NCBI GenBank assembly: GCA_020466095.1
Contig: CM035806.1
Location: 61,009,004 to 61,073,003 of the forward strand
Direction of reading: 5' to 3'
Origin: Chlorops oryzae
Lineage: Eukaryota; Arthropoda; Insecta; Diptera; Chloropidae
Length of the DNA: 64,000 nucleotides
In this document: positions 56,010-64,000 of the stretch, piece after piece
Layout: each line of letters begins with the position of its first letter
Position numbering within the stretch: the first letter of the stretch is position 1
The notes under the pieces: model-generated
Databases searched by the model: none
The model's input: only the letters and a program-made list of their open reading frames with translations
Told to the model about the DNA's origin: nothing
Made by a program: the position numbers and the translations under genes

Positions 56010-56383
56010 ATGCACACCACCGTCGATTCTTTGCAAATTTCTCAAAATGCGTGCAAGCAGCCGAATTTGTCGTTGTCTCCGCCTCTGCTGAAAATAAGGA
56101 ACGCCCCCGCGGATCTTCGCTCAGCGACGGTCAGTGCAATGTGCACGGCCGATGAGCGCGATAGCGCCGACGATATTTGCATTAACAACAGCAGCAACAA
56201 CAACAACAACAACAACAACAGAGCTAATAGTAGTAATATTAATAATAGCAACAATAACAATTCAACAAATGCACCCCTCGTCAAGCCGCCGTATTCCTAC
56301 ATAGCGCTCATTACGATGGCCATACTGCAGTCGCCGCATAAAAAGCTAACACTGAGCGGGATTTGCGATTTTATAATGACGAG
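56010..56383 (+). CDS. fd59A: FoxD forkhead transcription factor, first coding exon (partial gene)
   Basis: This encodes the N-terminal part of a nuclear forkhead (winged-helix) DNA-binding protein. The frame starts at 56010 ([12 protein letters not shown]). Residues 1-50 are low-conservation, with an acidic patch DERDSADD; residues 55-85 form an Asn/Ser-rich tract encoded by AAC repeats; [19 protein letters not shown] starts the forkhead domain near residue 90, and [12 protein letters not shown] follows. The [13 protein letters not shown] sequence is FoxD-specific from memory, and flies have one FoxD gene, fd59A. After ATG-ACG-AG the sequence GTTAGT is a good donor and the expected FPYY continuation is absent, so the exon ends at 56383 (phase 2, 124 codons plus 2 nt). 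The recognition helix and the rest must lie beyond 64000. The unspliced frame runs on to a (CT)n tract and is not a real product. Confidence 0.88.
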
Positions 56384-56417
56384 GTTAGTGAGCCCCATGC
56401 AAATTCAATTAAGACAG

Positions 56418-56440
56418 TCTCTCTCTCTCTTTTTCTCTTT

Positions 56441-56512
<72 letters not shown>

Positions 56513-56606
56513 CTCTCTCCTCTCCTCTCTCTGCACTCTCCCTCTCTCTCCCTCTCTCTCTCCCTCTCTCTCCCTCTCTCTCCCTCTCTCTCCCTCTCTC
56601 TCCCTC
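56418..56606. repeat. (CT)n / (CTCC)n microsatellite
   Basis: About 190 bp of CTCTCT with CTCCCTCT variants starting 34 bp after the FoxD splice donor. It creates spurious Ser/Leu-rich and Arg/Glu-rich frames on the two strands. Confidence 0.95.
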
Positions 56607-56647
56607 TGGTGTTGAGTTAGGAGATAAGATAGCCTCAAAATGCCGAA

Positions 56648-56780
56648 GCGCACAGTGGTTATTTTGTGGCAAAAATTCAATTTTTCGACTAACTGATTTC
56701 AAAAAACTAATCATGCAGTTATGTAGAGGATTGTCTGAATATGAGAAATCCATAAAAATTTGTATGAAAAGGTAATCGAG
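56648..56780. repeat. fragment of the GCACAGTGGTTA foldback family
   Basis: GCGCACAGTGGTTATTTTGT, CAAAAATTCAATTTTTCGAC and GAGAAATCCATAAAAATTTG match 34187-34460, with about 140 bp missing between the end and the interior. Solo end fragment. Confidence 0.75.
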
Positions 56781-57220
56781 CTTTACTTGGCCATGGCGTG
56801 GCGCAGGTGCAGGCGTCAAAATTCACACAATAAATAATAAAAATATTCGAATCATTTTGAATATTTTACGCAATACAAAGTCGGATCGGTTGAAAAAAGC
56901 GGAGAGGATTTTTTCATTACTTTTTCTACATATGGGTATTTCCAGAAAAAAGCAAACTTTTTGTCCCGTCCGAGCATATCTAATTGCCTTTCTGATCTGC
57001 ATAAAATTTTTATAAGTACACCGAGAGAAATAACAACAGTTAAATCAAATACTTAGATCAGTTAAAGTAAGAGTGGTCAAATAAACTGTATTCCGCGTTA
57101 AATGCACTGAAAAAGGCAGTCAAATGAACAGTTGAAAAACAGTTACTTTTTATGTTCAAATTCGCTTTCGTTCACTTAGACGTATAAGTTCGCATTCTGA
57201 TCAACCGTCTCCGGAGTTTT

Positions 57221-57292
57221 CGATAGCTCAGTTGATTAAGCTGTGACTCGACAGTCGTGAGCTTCGGGGTTCTATCCCTGCTGGCGGCGGGA
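57221..57292 (+). repeat. tRNA-like module
   Basis: GATAGCTCAGTTGATTAAGC is a near-consensus A-box/D-arm, GACTCGACAGTCGTGAG the middle arm and CGGGGTTCTATCCCTG the B-box/T-arm (A of the TTCGA core changed). The acceptor stem is not formed. Confidence 0.6.
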
Positions 57293-57531
57293 ATTTTTCT
57301 GGATTTTTTTTTTATTACAGTTTTTTTTTTTGTTCAGAGTGTAGTTGTTTTGGAAGACAAAAATTTTCTCCTAAATTTTTGAGGCTTTAATTTATTTAAT
57401 TTTTTTTTAATGGTTCATTTTCAAGCAAAAAATTTTGGGAGTGAAACAATTTCTAAGCACGTTCCCCAAAACTTGAGCAACCATAAACTCAAGTGAGCAT
57501 TTTGACCAACAAATTAAATTCGTTCGTTTAG

Positions 57532-57598
57532 AGTAATGGTTAAGACGTTCGCCCAGCGAAGTGGAGGTCAGCGGCTCAAGGCTCGGCCGAGGCGAGAA
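57532..57598 (+). repeat. degenerate tRNA-like module
   Basis: TTTAGAGTAATGGTTAAGAC (A-box), TTCGCCCAGCGAAGTGGAG (anticodon arm) and GGCTCAAGGCTCGG (weak B-box). The middle arm resembles that of the module at 22033. Confidence 0.45.
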
Positions 57599-58129
57599 AA
57601 TTTAAAGAGATGAAAGAGAAAAAGATTTAAATAGAAACAAATATAAATAAAGAAAAAATATAATAATTTAATAAAAAAATAAAAAATTAATAAAAGAAGA
57701 TAAAAAAAAGTCAAAGCAAAAAATAAATTATTTTTCCCAGTCGCTGGTGATAGTTGATTTAACCGCGAGACAGTTATATCAACCATCAGGTAGTTATATC
57801 CTTATTCACTGTGTTTGTACTGTGTTGAATTGACCGCTACTGTACATAAGTTAACAATTAACGGTGAACTCGGTCATTTTAACCTGCTTTTTCAGTTAAT
57901 ATAACTACCTTTTTCTCTCGGTGTGTAAAAGTCCGGAAGAACTGCACGATAATAGTTAGATACAAAATTACCATTTTCCACATTCTTCAATTCGGGACAT
58001 AAAATTGCTAAAGTAACTGTCACGTCCGTTTGGAAATACCCATATGATGATTTCTTTCGTTGAATAATATTTTGTAGGAGCCCTTTACATTACAGTACAA
58101 TCTCACTTGAGTATAGGAAAAAGAACCAG

Positions 58130-58470
58130 TGCACGAGTATAGATACCGAGAGTAGAGACTAACTAGTGGCACGATCCCTGTCGCAGGCGAAAAAAATGTG
58201 GAAGAATAGTAAAATTAAAAAATACAAAAAATTGAAAATAAAATGCACACGGCTTGTCTGACTGCGACGTTGGTGCATTGACGTCTCAGAACTTGTTCAA
58301 ATATTTATATGAATTTAGATCCCTTTTTTATTTTATATTTCCATTTTATTCTTCTTAATATTTAATTTTTAATAACTAATCCAGAAAAAATCCGCTTTGG
58401 CGGCAATCGAACCCCGGTCTTCTGGGGCGTGCGGCGAATGCTCTACCCATGCGCTACTTCAGCCCGAGCC
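58130..58470. repeat. facing pair of tRNA-like modules
   Basis: The + module is weak (GTGGCACGATCCCTGTCGC around 58168). The - module (58388-58460) is good: TAGCGCATGGGTAGAGC (A-box), TTCGCCGCACGCCCCAGAAG (arm), CCGGGGTTCGATTGCCGCC (B-box). About 200 bp of AT-rich DNA lies between. I could not fix the ends of a surrounding element. Confidence 0.5.
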
Positions 58471-58540
58471 GTTATCTTTGCTAGTAACGTAACATATGAA
58501 ATTTACTTGATTGGCCCGATAATCTCTACTTCTACAATAC

Positions 58541-59204
58541 CATATATTACTATATGTGGCACTCTACAACAACTATGCTTGTTGAGTTGAAGTAGGCCCC
58601 CATTGCATGCATTCTTATGGCAAAACCAAAAACGTAGCACGCCCCCGAGAAATTCCGGGTCCGGTCTAACAAAGCTTTTTAAATCTTGTAACATGTACCA
58701 AAATGTTTGGTATAGTTCATATACATGTTAAAGTGTTCGTCAAATATTTTTTGTTAAAACTCATTTTTTTCGACTAAAATATGGTTTATATATAATTTCA
58801 AAAATCTTTACGTGAAATTTTCCTTTTGTTCTTCAACAACGCTAAAGAAGAGCACTCATGCGTCGAATATGACCGAATGTTTGTTTACAAAACAGAACAG
58901 CTGATATGAACTTTTCATTGATGTAGAAAAAATTCTAGCTCGATACCAAACTAATGGCTCAAGTACTTATAACAAATCATGCTAAAATGAATACAAAAAA
59001 CTACTTATTTTTCGAATTCCTCTCTTGAAAAGGGCACAGTATTGCATAATCTTTCATCAAAAACCTAAAAGGTTTTATACTAAAAAGAAAACATTTAAAA
59101 ATTTTAACGCAAAAATTCTTAGTTACAAAATTGAATGAGTACTCAAAACATTCTAGCATCACTAATTCGGTTGTTGTTGGGAGTGCCACATATAGTAATA
59201 TATG
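58541..59204. mobile_element. 664-bp inverted-repeat element
   Basis: CATATATTACTATATGTGGC followed by ACTC at the left, exactly inverted at the right (59181-59204), then CAACAAC / GTTGTTG. No coding capacity and no clear duplication. Confidence 0.75.
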
Positions 59205-61039
59205 CTTCAAACGCGAGTAGAGATTTTTCAATGACAGCACAATGTTAAAATCGTCAGTTGAATTCATTGTGGGGTAAATTAATGGCGAGTAGAACTGGGG
59301 AATTTACGATTACTCTTAGACCATACCCTGGAGTACTCCAATCTTCTACAGGGAATGACTATTCTTGCCGAAAAGCTCTCTTGAGTTAATGTCTCAATGT
59401 CATGTACAGTCTTCCTTTAAATTTAAATACCTAAATAAGGGGGCTGTATAATGGTCTTCCGCTCCGTGAGGCCGAAACTCCCACGTTACGCCGCTCGTTC
59501 CTAAATGTAAAGATCGATTATAAAATTAAAGTCATTATTTCCATGATTTGAACTTCAATGATGAACAATTATAAAACTTAGATAGCTTCAACCATGAATG
59601 AGTGAGAAGGTTTTTTTTACTCGTAGTCTTCACAAGTCGAACAAATTGCTTGGATTGATGGTGATTCGAGCTATGGACATTTGACTGCATTTAATTGATT
59701 ATGATTAGTTTTATTAATTTGCCATAAATCATTTGCGTCATTCAAGTTTTCCTTGAGACACTAAGACGGAAGACTTTGAAATATGTAAATCTATTTTGTC
59801 AGTCGACAGAATTTTAATACACGGAAGGGATCTAGAACATTCGACCGATTCCTCACGAACATGTCTCGAATAGGGTTGAACACGATTAATCCTATAATTA
59901 ATTTAATCGATTAAAAGCATTTTTTAATCGAATAATCATATGAAGGGTAGCCGCGAATAACATTGTAAGGGACAAATTTTTTGAACCTCTTATAACTTCT
60001 TTATTTTCCAACCGATTTGGAAGAAACTTTGTTTACTATATACGTTAAATATATGTTTAACATTTTTAGTTACCGAAAAAAATTTTAAAATTTTTTTAGT
60101 ACTTAAAAGCTAAAATGAAATTTTGAAAATTTAAAAAAAAACCAAAAAAGTCAATTTTTTGTAAGTTCAAATGCCTATAGCTCAAAAACTAAGACACTTA
60201 TTGTAACAAATAATATATCGTTGCAAAGGGGAAAGTTTTCTGCTTCATACTGATAAAAATTTATTTATTATTTATTTATTAGTTCCTCCGAAAACACTGT
60301 TATGATAAAATGTCGAATTAGGGAGCTATACCCATTTAAAAATCAAAAAAAGTCTACTATTTTTAAAAATTGTTTATTTGTTATATGAAAAATCCCTGAA
60401 GTATGCTTGGAATTATTTAAAATAATAACAAAAAAATTTATGATTTTTGAGTTTTAATCGGTTTATCATAACGCTGTTTGCGGAAGAACTAATTGGCATA
60501 TCTCAGAATACATTTTGGTGTTAGCTTCAAAAATAACAGCATTTGGAACTTTTTCTAGCCTCCTTGCATTTTTTTCTTTAAAATTGATTTAAGAACAGAA
60601 ACTTTGCAGAAAAAAATGCGACCAAAACACATGTTTAGCATGTAGAATAATCAAAAAATAAATAAATATGCCTTACAACATAGCTCAAAATGAAAAATTT
60701 GAATTTTTCACTTTGCAGATCAATTTACTCATGAAAACTCATGAAATATGATAAAACAACATTGACTTATAAGCATTTGAACATTTTTTTAATGGTTATT
60801 CACAATCAAAACATATAAAAAGCTTATAAAAAATGTTTATTTAAGAGTGGTAGTTACAAAAAGGTTTTAGCTAAGGCTAAATCTTAATCTTTCGAAGTAA
60901 AAGTGGTAGTTCCAAGTCAAATGAAATATGCTTCTTTTTTTGCCGGCACGAAAAAAATGCATAACCACAATACCACTGGCAACATTTGAGCCTACGTCTT
61001 CTTTTTGCGCACTTTCCTTTTTTACCCGCGTTCGGAGCT
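59205..61039. other. AT-rich intronic DNA with dispersed repeat pieces
   Basis: The CACTGTTATGATAAAATG and GGGAGCTATACxCxTTTAAAA motifs at 60294-60345 recur at 62985-63030, so a dispersed repeat is present without visible ends. No gene is supported. Confidence 0.4.
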
Positions 61040-61861
61040 TACATCGGCTAAGCCGATTGCACACATACCTTTTCCTCAGCCTGAAATATGTTAAAACATT
61101 ACCTTAACAAAAATTCCTGCCGTTTTCGTTGTTCTAGCTTGGATATCTATTTATACCTTATCTGTACTTCGATTTAGCTTCTAAAACTCGAGATTATTAT
61201 TAAGCACAAAATTTTCGCGAATGGTGGTCATGGTCAAATTTTAACCGTTAGAGGACATTTTGTCTAGCTGCGAAATACTCAATTCAAAATAGTGAATATC
61301 ATTTTTTGCGAATTTCGCGAATGGTGGTCTTGATAAATTTTTAACCCTTAGAGGACATTTTGTTTAGCTGCGAAATACTCAATTCAAAATAGAGAAAACC
61401 AAATTTTTGCAAATTTCGCGAATGGTGGTCATGGTCAAAATTTAACCTTAAGTGACGACTTTATTTGGCGGCAAAATACACAATCAGAAGAAGCAAAAAA
61501 AATCACTTTTGTTTACAGATATGAGAATAAGAGAAAGAGTGTTTTTTTCTAATGTGTAGGATGATGACCATAGTTATAGCGATGTCGCAATTTTTTTTCA
61601 GCGAAAGCTTAAGTCTACATGGTAGCTATACACACACCAAATTTCAATAAGCTGGGATGTATAGTAAAAAAGTTATCCACGAAAAACGTTAAAAATCGTG
61701 ATTTTTGAAACTTCTGAACCACTTCCTACGACCCAAGAAGGGACTACGAAAAAAATTTGTATGCAGTTTTTCGGACATTTACCTGGTTCAAGTCCATGCC
61801 GAATTTCAATATGATATCTTTCATGGCTTAGGAGTTAATTACGAAAAACTAAAGTGTGACC

Positions 61862-61945
<84 letters not shown>

Positions 61946-62064
61946 TGGCTAGATCGACTCCTCTTGTCACCCTGATCAAGAATATATATATATGTCTATA
62001 TCTATCGCGACTCCTTTGGTATGTTACATACTCCGAGCCAAACTTAATATACCCTTTCCTTCGG
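61040..62064 (-). mobile_element. mini-me/DINE-like element, family I, copy 2, with (GACA)21
   Basis: This is the inverted counterpart of 38497-39352: ACATCGGCTAAGCCGATTGC at one end, AGGAGTCG / CTTGTCACCCTGATCAAG core at 61957-61985, a (TA)n run after it. The GTCY tract has expanded to about 21 pure GACA units (61860-61943), compared with about five in copy 1. A block around GCGAATGGTGGTCATGGTCA with ATTTTGTCTAGCTGCGAAAT is repeated three times at 61215-61440. Confidence 0.85.
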
Positions 62065-62189
62065 AAATAAAATATTATAAAGAAAAAAAAAACCTTTAAA
62101 GGAGCTGTAATTTTACTAACAAAATCGTTTGTCTCTTTTTTACATTTCTCTTTTCATTCTCTCTCTTTTCTTTTTTCCCTGTTAAATAT

Positions 62190-62208
62190 CTATATGTCTC
62201 TCTCTTTC

Positions 62209-62292
<84 letters not shown>
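62190..62292. repeat. (TC)n microsatellite
   Basis: Roughly 100 bp of almost pure TC. Confidence 0.95.
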
Positions 62293-62296
<4 letters not shown>

Positions 62297-62459
62297 GCGA
62301 TCTCTATATATGCTACTTCAATTCTCGATCATTATAAATGTCTTTTTTGTGTACATTTTCTTAAATCGCTATTATCCATTTTACAAACAATTCTCAATTA
62401 AATTAAATGAATAGCAGGCGAACTATCAAAATTATTTGACTGTATTTGCTATGCAGGAA

Positions 62460-62705
62460 AAATTACAGAACAAATAACCAAACACAATCAAACAGTCTCA
62501 AAATATTTAGTGCGATCAGTACGTACGCTATTACACTATTTGGTAAAACTCCAAATATTTGGTGTATTTTTCTTTGCTCAAATATGAACCAAACGCGACC
62601 AAACACCAAATACAACCAAATATATTTGGATATCACACTATTTGCAAATGTTTGACATTGAAAAATACCAATTATTTGGCATTTTACCAAATAGTCTGAT
62701 CTTAG
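62460..62705. repeat. CCAAATATTTGG-motif cluster
   Basis: ACCAAA, CCAAATA and TATTTGG motifs recur at least 14 times in both orientations within 250 bp, a density like that of the subterminal repeats of other elements here. Only one side of an element is recognisable. Confidence 0.5.
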
Positions 62706-63265
62706 CTTAATTAGAATAAACTAAAAACAATAACACTGTGATATATTTTTTTTTTGTAATTTTAAAAGACAAGACCGGTGACAACGGTTGCCCCCTATTT
62801 CGGGCACGGGGAATCGAACTGCATCATTAGTTTTTTGAGTTATCGGTAAGTCTTCATGCAAAAATGTTTTCTAAAAGTTTTTTGGCACTTTTCGGCCCAT
62901 ATCTATGTTTGGGTTGAAGTTGGGTATTCTTAGCTAGTATCAAAATGTAGTCTACGATACGCCAAGTAATTCTTCACAAGACACTGTTATGATAAAATGG
63001 AGCGTTGGGGAGCTATACGCGTTTAAAAGTGCAAAAAATTCAAATTTCTTGCGAAATGTTTTCTTGCATACTCTTAGGATGTGGCTAAAGCATATATTCA
63101 TGCCTTTAAATTATAATATATTTAATAACATACTTTTAGGAGTAAACAAAAATATTTAAATATATATTTTTCAACTTACCTCATTTCCTTATTCTTCGCT
63201 TATTCTACTGGAGCGAAAACGAAAGCAAAGAGAATTATAGAAATTCATTTAAAAAAAAGAAAATG
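62706..63265. other. intronic DNA with a partial tRNA-like module
   Basis: The - strand of 62785-62816 has GCAGTTCGATTCCCCGTGCC, a B-box/T-arm without a clear A-box. The rest shows the dispersed motif shared with 60294-60345. Confidence 0.4.
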
Positions 63266-63328
63266 TTTTGACTAGGACTGAACCCAGGTTTTTGGCGTGA
63301 TAGCCCGATACTCTACCAATACACTACA
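63266..63328 (-). repeat. degenerate tRNA-like module
   Basis: On the - strand: TGTATTGGTAGAGTATCGGG (A-box region), CTATCACGCCAAAAACC (arm), CTGGGTTCAGTCCTAG (B-box/T-arm). Confidence 0.5.
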
Positions 63329-63435
63329 AACCCCATTTATGTCAAGTGTTACATAGCTCGTATTTGTTTTGCCAAGCTTTTAAAAATGAAATGAATGAAC
63401 CCGTTAATTAAAAATTACGGAGCACCAGAGGTTCG

Positions 63436-63505
63436 ATGTAGCGTAGTGCATGGTATTCACGACTCGCGACCTTAACACTGCAGGTTCAAGCCCTATCAAC
63501 AAGAA
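63436..63505 (+). repeat. degenerate tRNA-like module
   Basis: ATGTAGCGTAGTGCATGGTA (A-box region), TCACGACTCGCGACCTTAA (arm, CGC position), GCAGGTTCAAGCCCTATC (B-box). It lies 110 bp from the - module at 63266 and points away from it. Confidence 0.5.
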
Positions 63506-63768
63506 CGACTTGGTTGTAAAGGATTTTTTGTTGTTTTGGTTATTGCGAGTCGCAAAAACACATGGCCGGAAAGGTGATGATGGTAAGTGAACATCCGAAT
63601 CCCTAAAATCGCGAAAAACCTTCAATTCTTTTTGCTTGCATAGGCGCTTTTAGTTTGGTGAAAGAATCGAGACTTTTCAACTGGCTCTTATCTTAACTTG
63701 ATTAAATGAATTATGAATTTAGGAGTAATTTTTCCAAAACCATCCTTCTCCCACCTCTTCTTGTGTCA

Positions 63769-64000
63769 GTGAAGCTATTGACCAATGATCATCTAGACAA
63801 ACGATTAACTTGGCGAAAGCGCATCGAAGCAAAAAGAACCAACCTAAAGTTAAAAGCATCAAAAATTCACTGGTTAATTAACCATCGCTCCCCTCTAAAT
63901 ATGGAGTATAAAGTTCTTTTATATAATAGTTTATTAAAGCCACTTTGGACATATGGCATTCAGCTGTGGGGAAATGCCTGTGCTTCCTCTATTGAAATAA
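63769..64000 (+). pseudogene. Jockey-type reverse transcriptase fragment, cut by window edge
   Basis: A + frame in phase with 63781 reads HLDKRLTWRKRIEAKRTNLK, then HWLINHRSPLNMEYKVLLYN, then LLKPLWTYGIQLWGNA and stays open to the window end. From memory this is the segment downstream of the catalytic YADD in Jockey-clade LINE ORF2 (consensus LDxRLTWxxHI, then LYxxxLKPIWTYGIQLWG). The upstream catalytic part is absent at 63400-63760, so it is a 5'-truncated copy or starts at a frameshift; the 3' part lies outside the window. It is in the inferred FoxD intron on the same strand. Confidence 0.75.

Larger units (their letters stand above)
57019..57925. mobile_element. TA-flanked CACCGAGAGAAA element with two tRNA-like modules
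   Basis: The left end CACCGAGAGAAATAAC and inverted right end CACACCGAGAGAAAAAGG lie next to TA. GTTAAATCAA, GTTGATTTAA and CAGTTA motifs repeat near both ends. Two + oriented tRNA-like modules are inside. It is nested in the CATATGGG MITE. Same terminal theme as 1845-2871 and 22702-26694. Confidence 0.75.
56931..58046. mobile_element. CATATGGG MITE, copy 2, split by an insertion
   Basis: CATATGGGTATTTCCAGAAA at 56931 and TTTGGAAATACCCATATG at 58046 are the ends. The interior matches 37558-37741 once 57019-57925 is removed. Confidence 0.8.
56384..64000 (+). other. fd59A: FoxD intron 1, open at the window edge (inferred)
   Basis: No exon with the remaining forkhead sequence (RFPYY, then the WQNSIRHNLS motif) was seen in any + frame to 64000, so the intron exceeds 7.6 kb. 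It is filled with the repeats listed separately. An alternative is that the gene has been broken by repeat insertion, but the intact donor argues for an intron. Confidence 0.6.

Noticed and set aside
56405..56819. Arg/Glu-rich - strand and Ser/Leu-rich + strand frames
   Set aside because: They are products of the (CT)n microsatellite.

Overview
This window looks like chromosomal DNA of a higher dipteran fly. The AT-rich, transposon-crowded sequence, two mini-me/DINE-like (GTCY)n repeat families, two mariner elements and a FoxD forkhead exon point that way. A tephritid-like or other acalyptrate fly is my inference; the sequence does not name the species. It is mostly non-coding. The only confidently recognised host gene is the first coding exon of a FoxD forkhead factor (Drosophila fd59A type) at 56010-56383 on the + strand. 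It ends in a splice donor inside the forkhead domain, and no continuation is visible, so 56384-64000 appears to be a repeat-filled intron of more than 7.6 kb. A second, weaker host-gene candidate is a small three-exon + strand gene at about 17100-17831.

Left part (1-17 kb): low-repeat DNA, then transposons. There is a TA-flanked inverted-repeat element (1845-2871), a hAT-like element with a perfect 8-bp target duplication (3677-5153) carrying a nested MITE (4387-4936), and an inverted-repeat element (about 6203-8706) that carries the broken N-terminal part of a transposon protein and is itself hit by a 432-bp hAT MITE (7820-8251). Further right are a 138-bp pogo-like MITE, a foldback MITE and a tRNA-derived SINE.

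Middle part (18-30 kb): a direct duplication of about 1 kb (18449-20221 and 20972-21980). One copy contains a 754-bp element with an 8-bp target duplication and the other is the matching empty site. At 22702-26694 one TA-flanked element has taken at least four nested insertions (a 1288-bp mariner, a 235-bp MITE, an 808-bp hAT and a 915-bp Tc1-like element). Then come a decayed LTR-retrotransposon gag-protease fragment on the - strand and a mini-me-like element split by a 318-bp non-LTR retrotransposon 3' end with a 14-bp target duplication.

Right part (30-64 kb): two elements built of TCGAC-rich subterminal repeats, a foldback transposon with 0.68-kb inverted arms and coding remnants (34187-37287), a second SINE, mini-me elements, a 2.76-kb element with TTA target duplication and repeated CTCGAGCG motifs, a mariner whose transposase has a single premature stop (48784-50071), simple repeats, the FoxD exon, and at the right edge a Jockey-type reverse transcriptase fragment.

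The most unusual shared pattern is the repeated presence of degenerate tRNA-like modules (A-box, anticodon arm, B-box/T-arm), often as head-to-head pairs, in or beside terminal-inverted-repeat elements rather than only in SINEs. I counted about 15 by eye; two are SINE heads. All transposon boundaries were found by reading; no alignment or database search was run.
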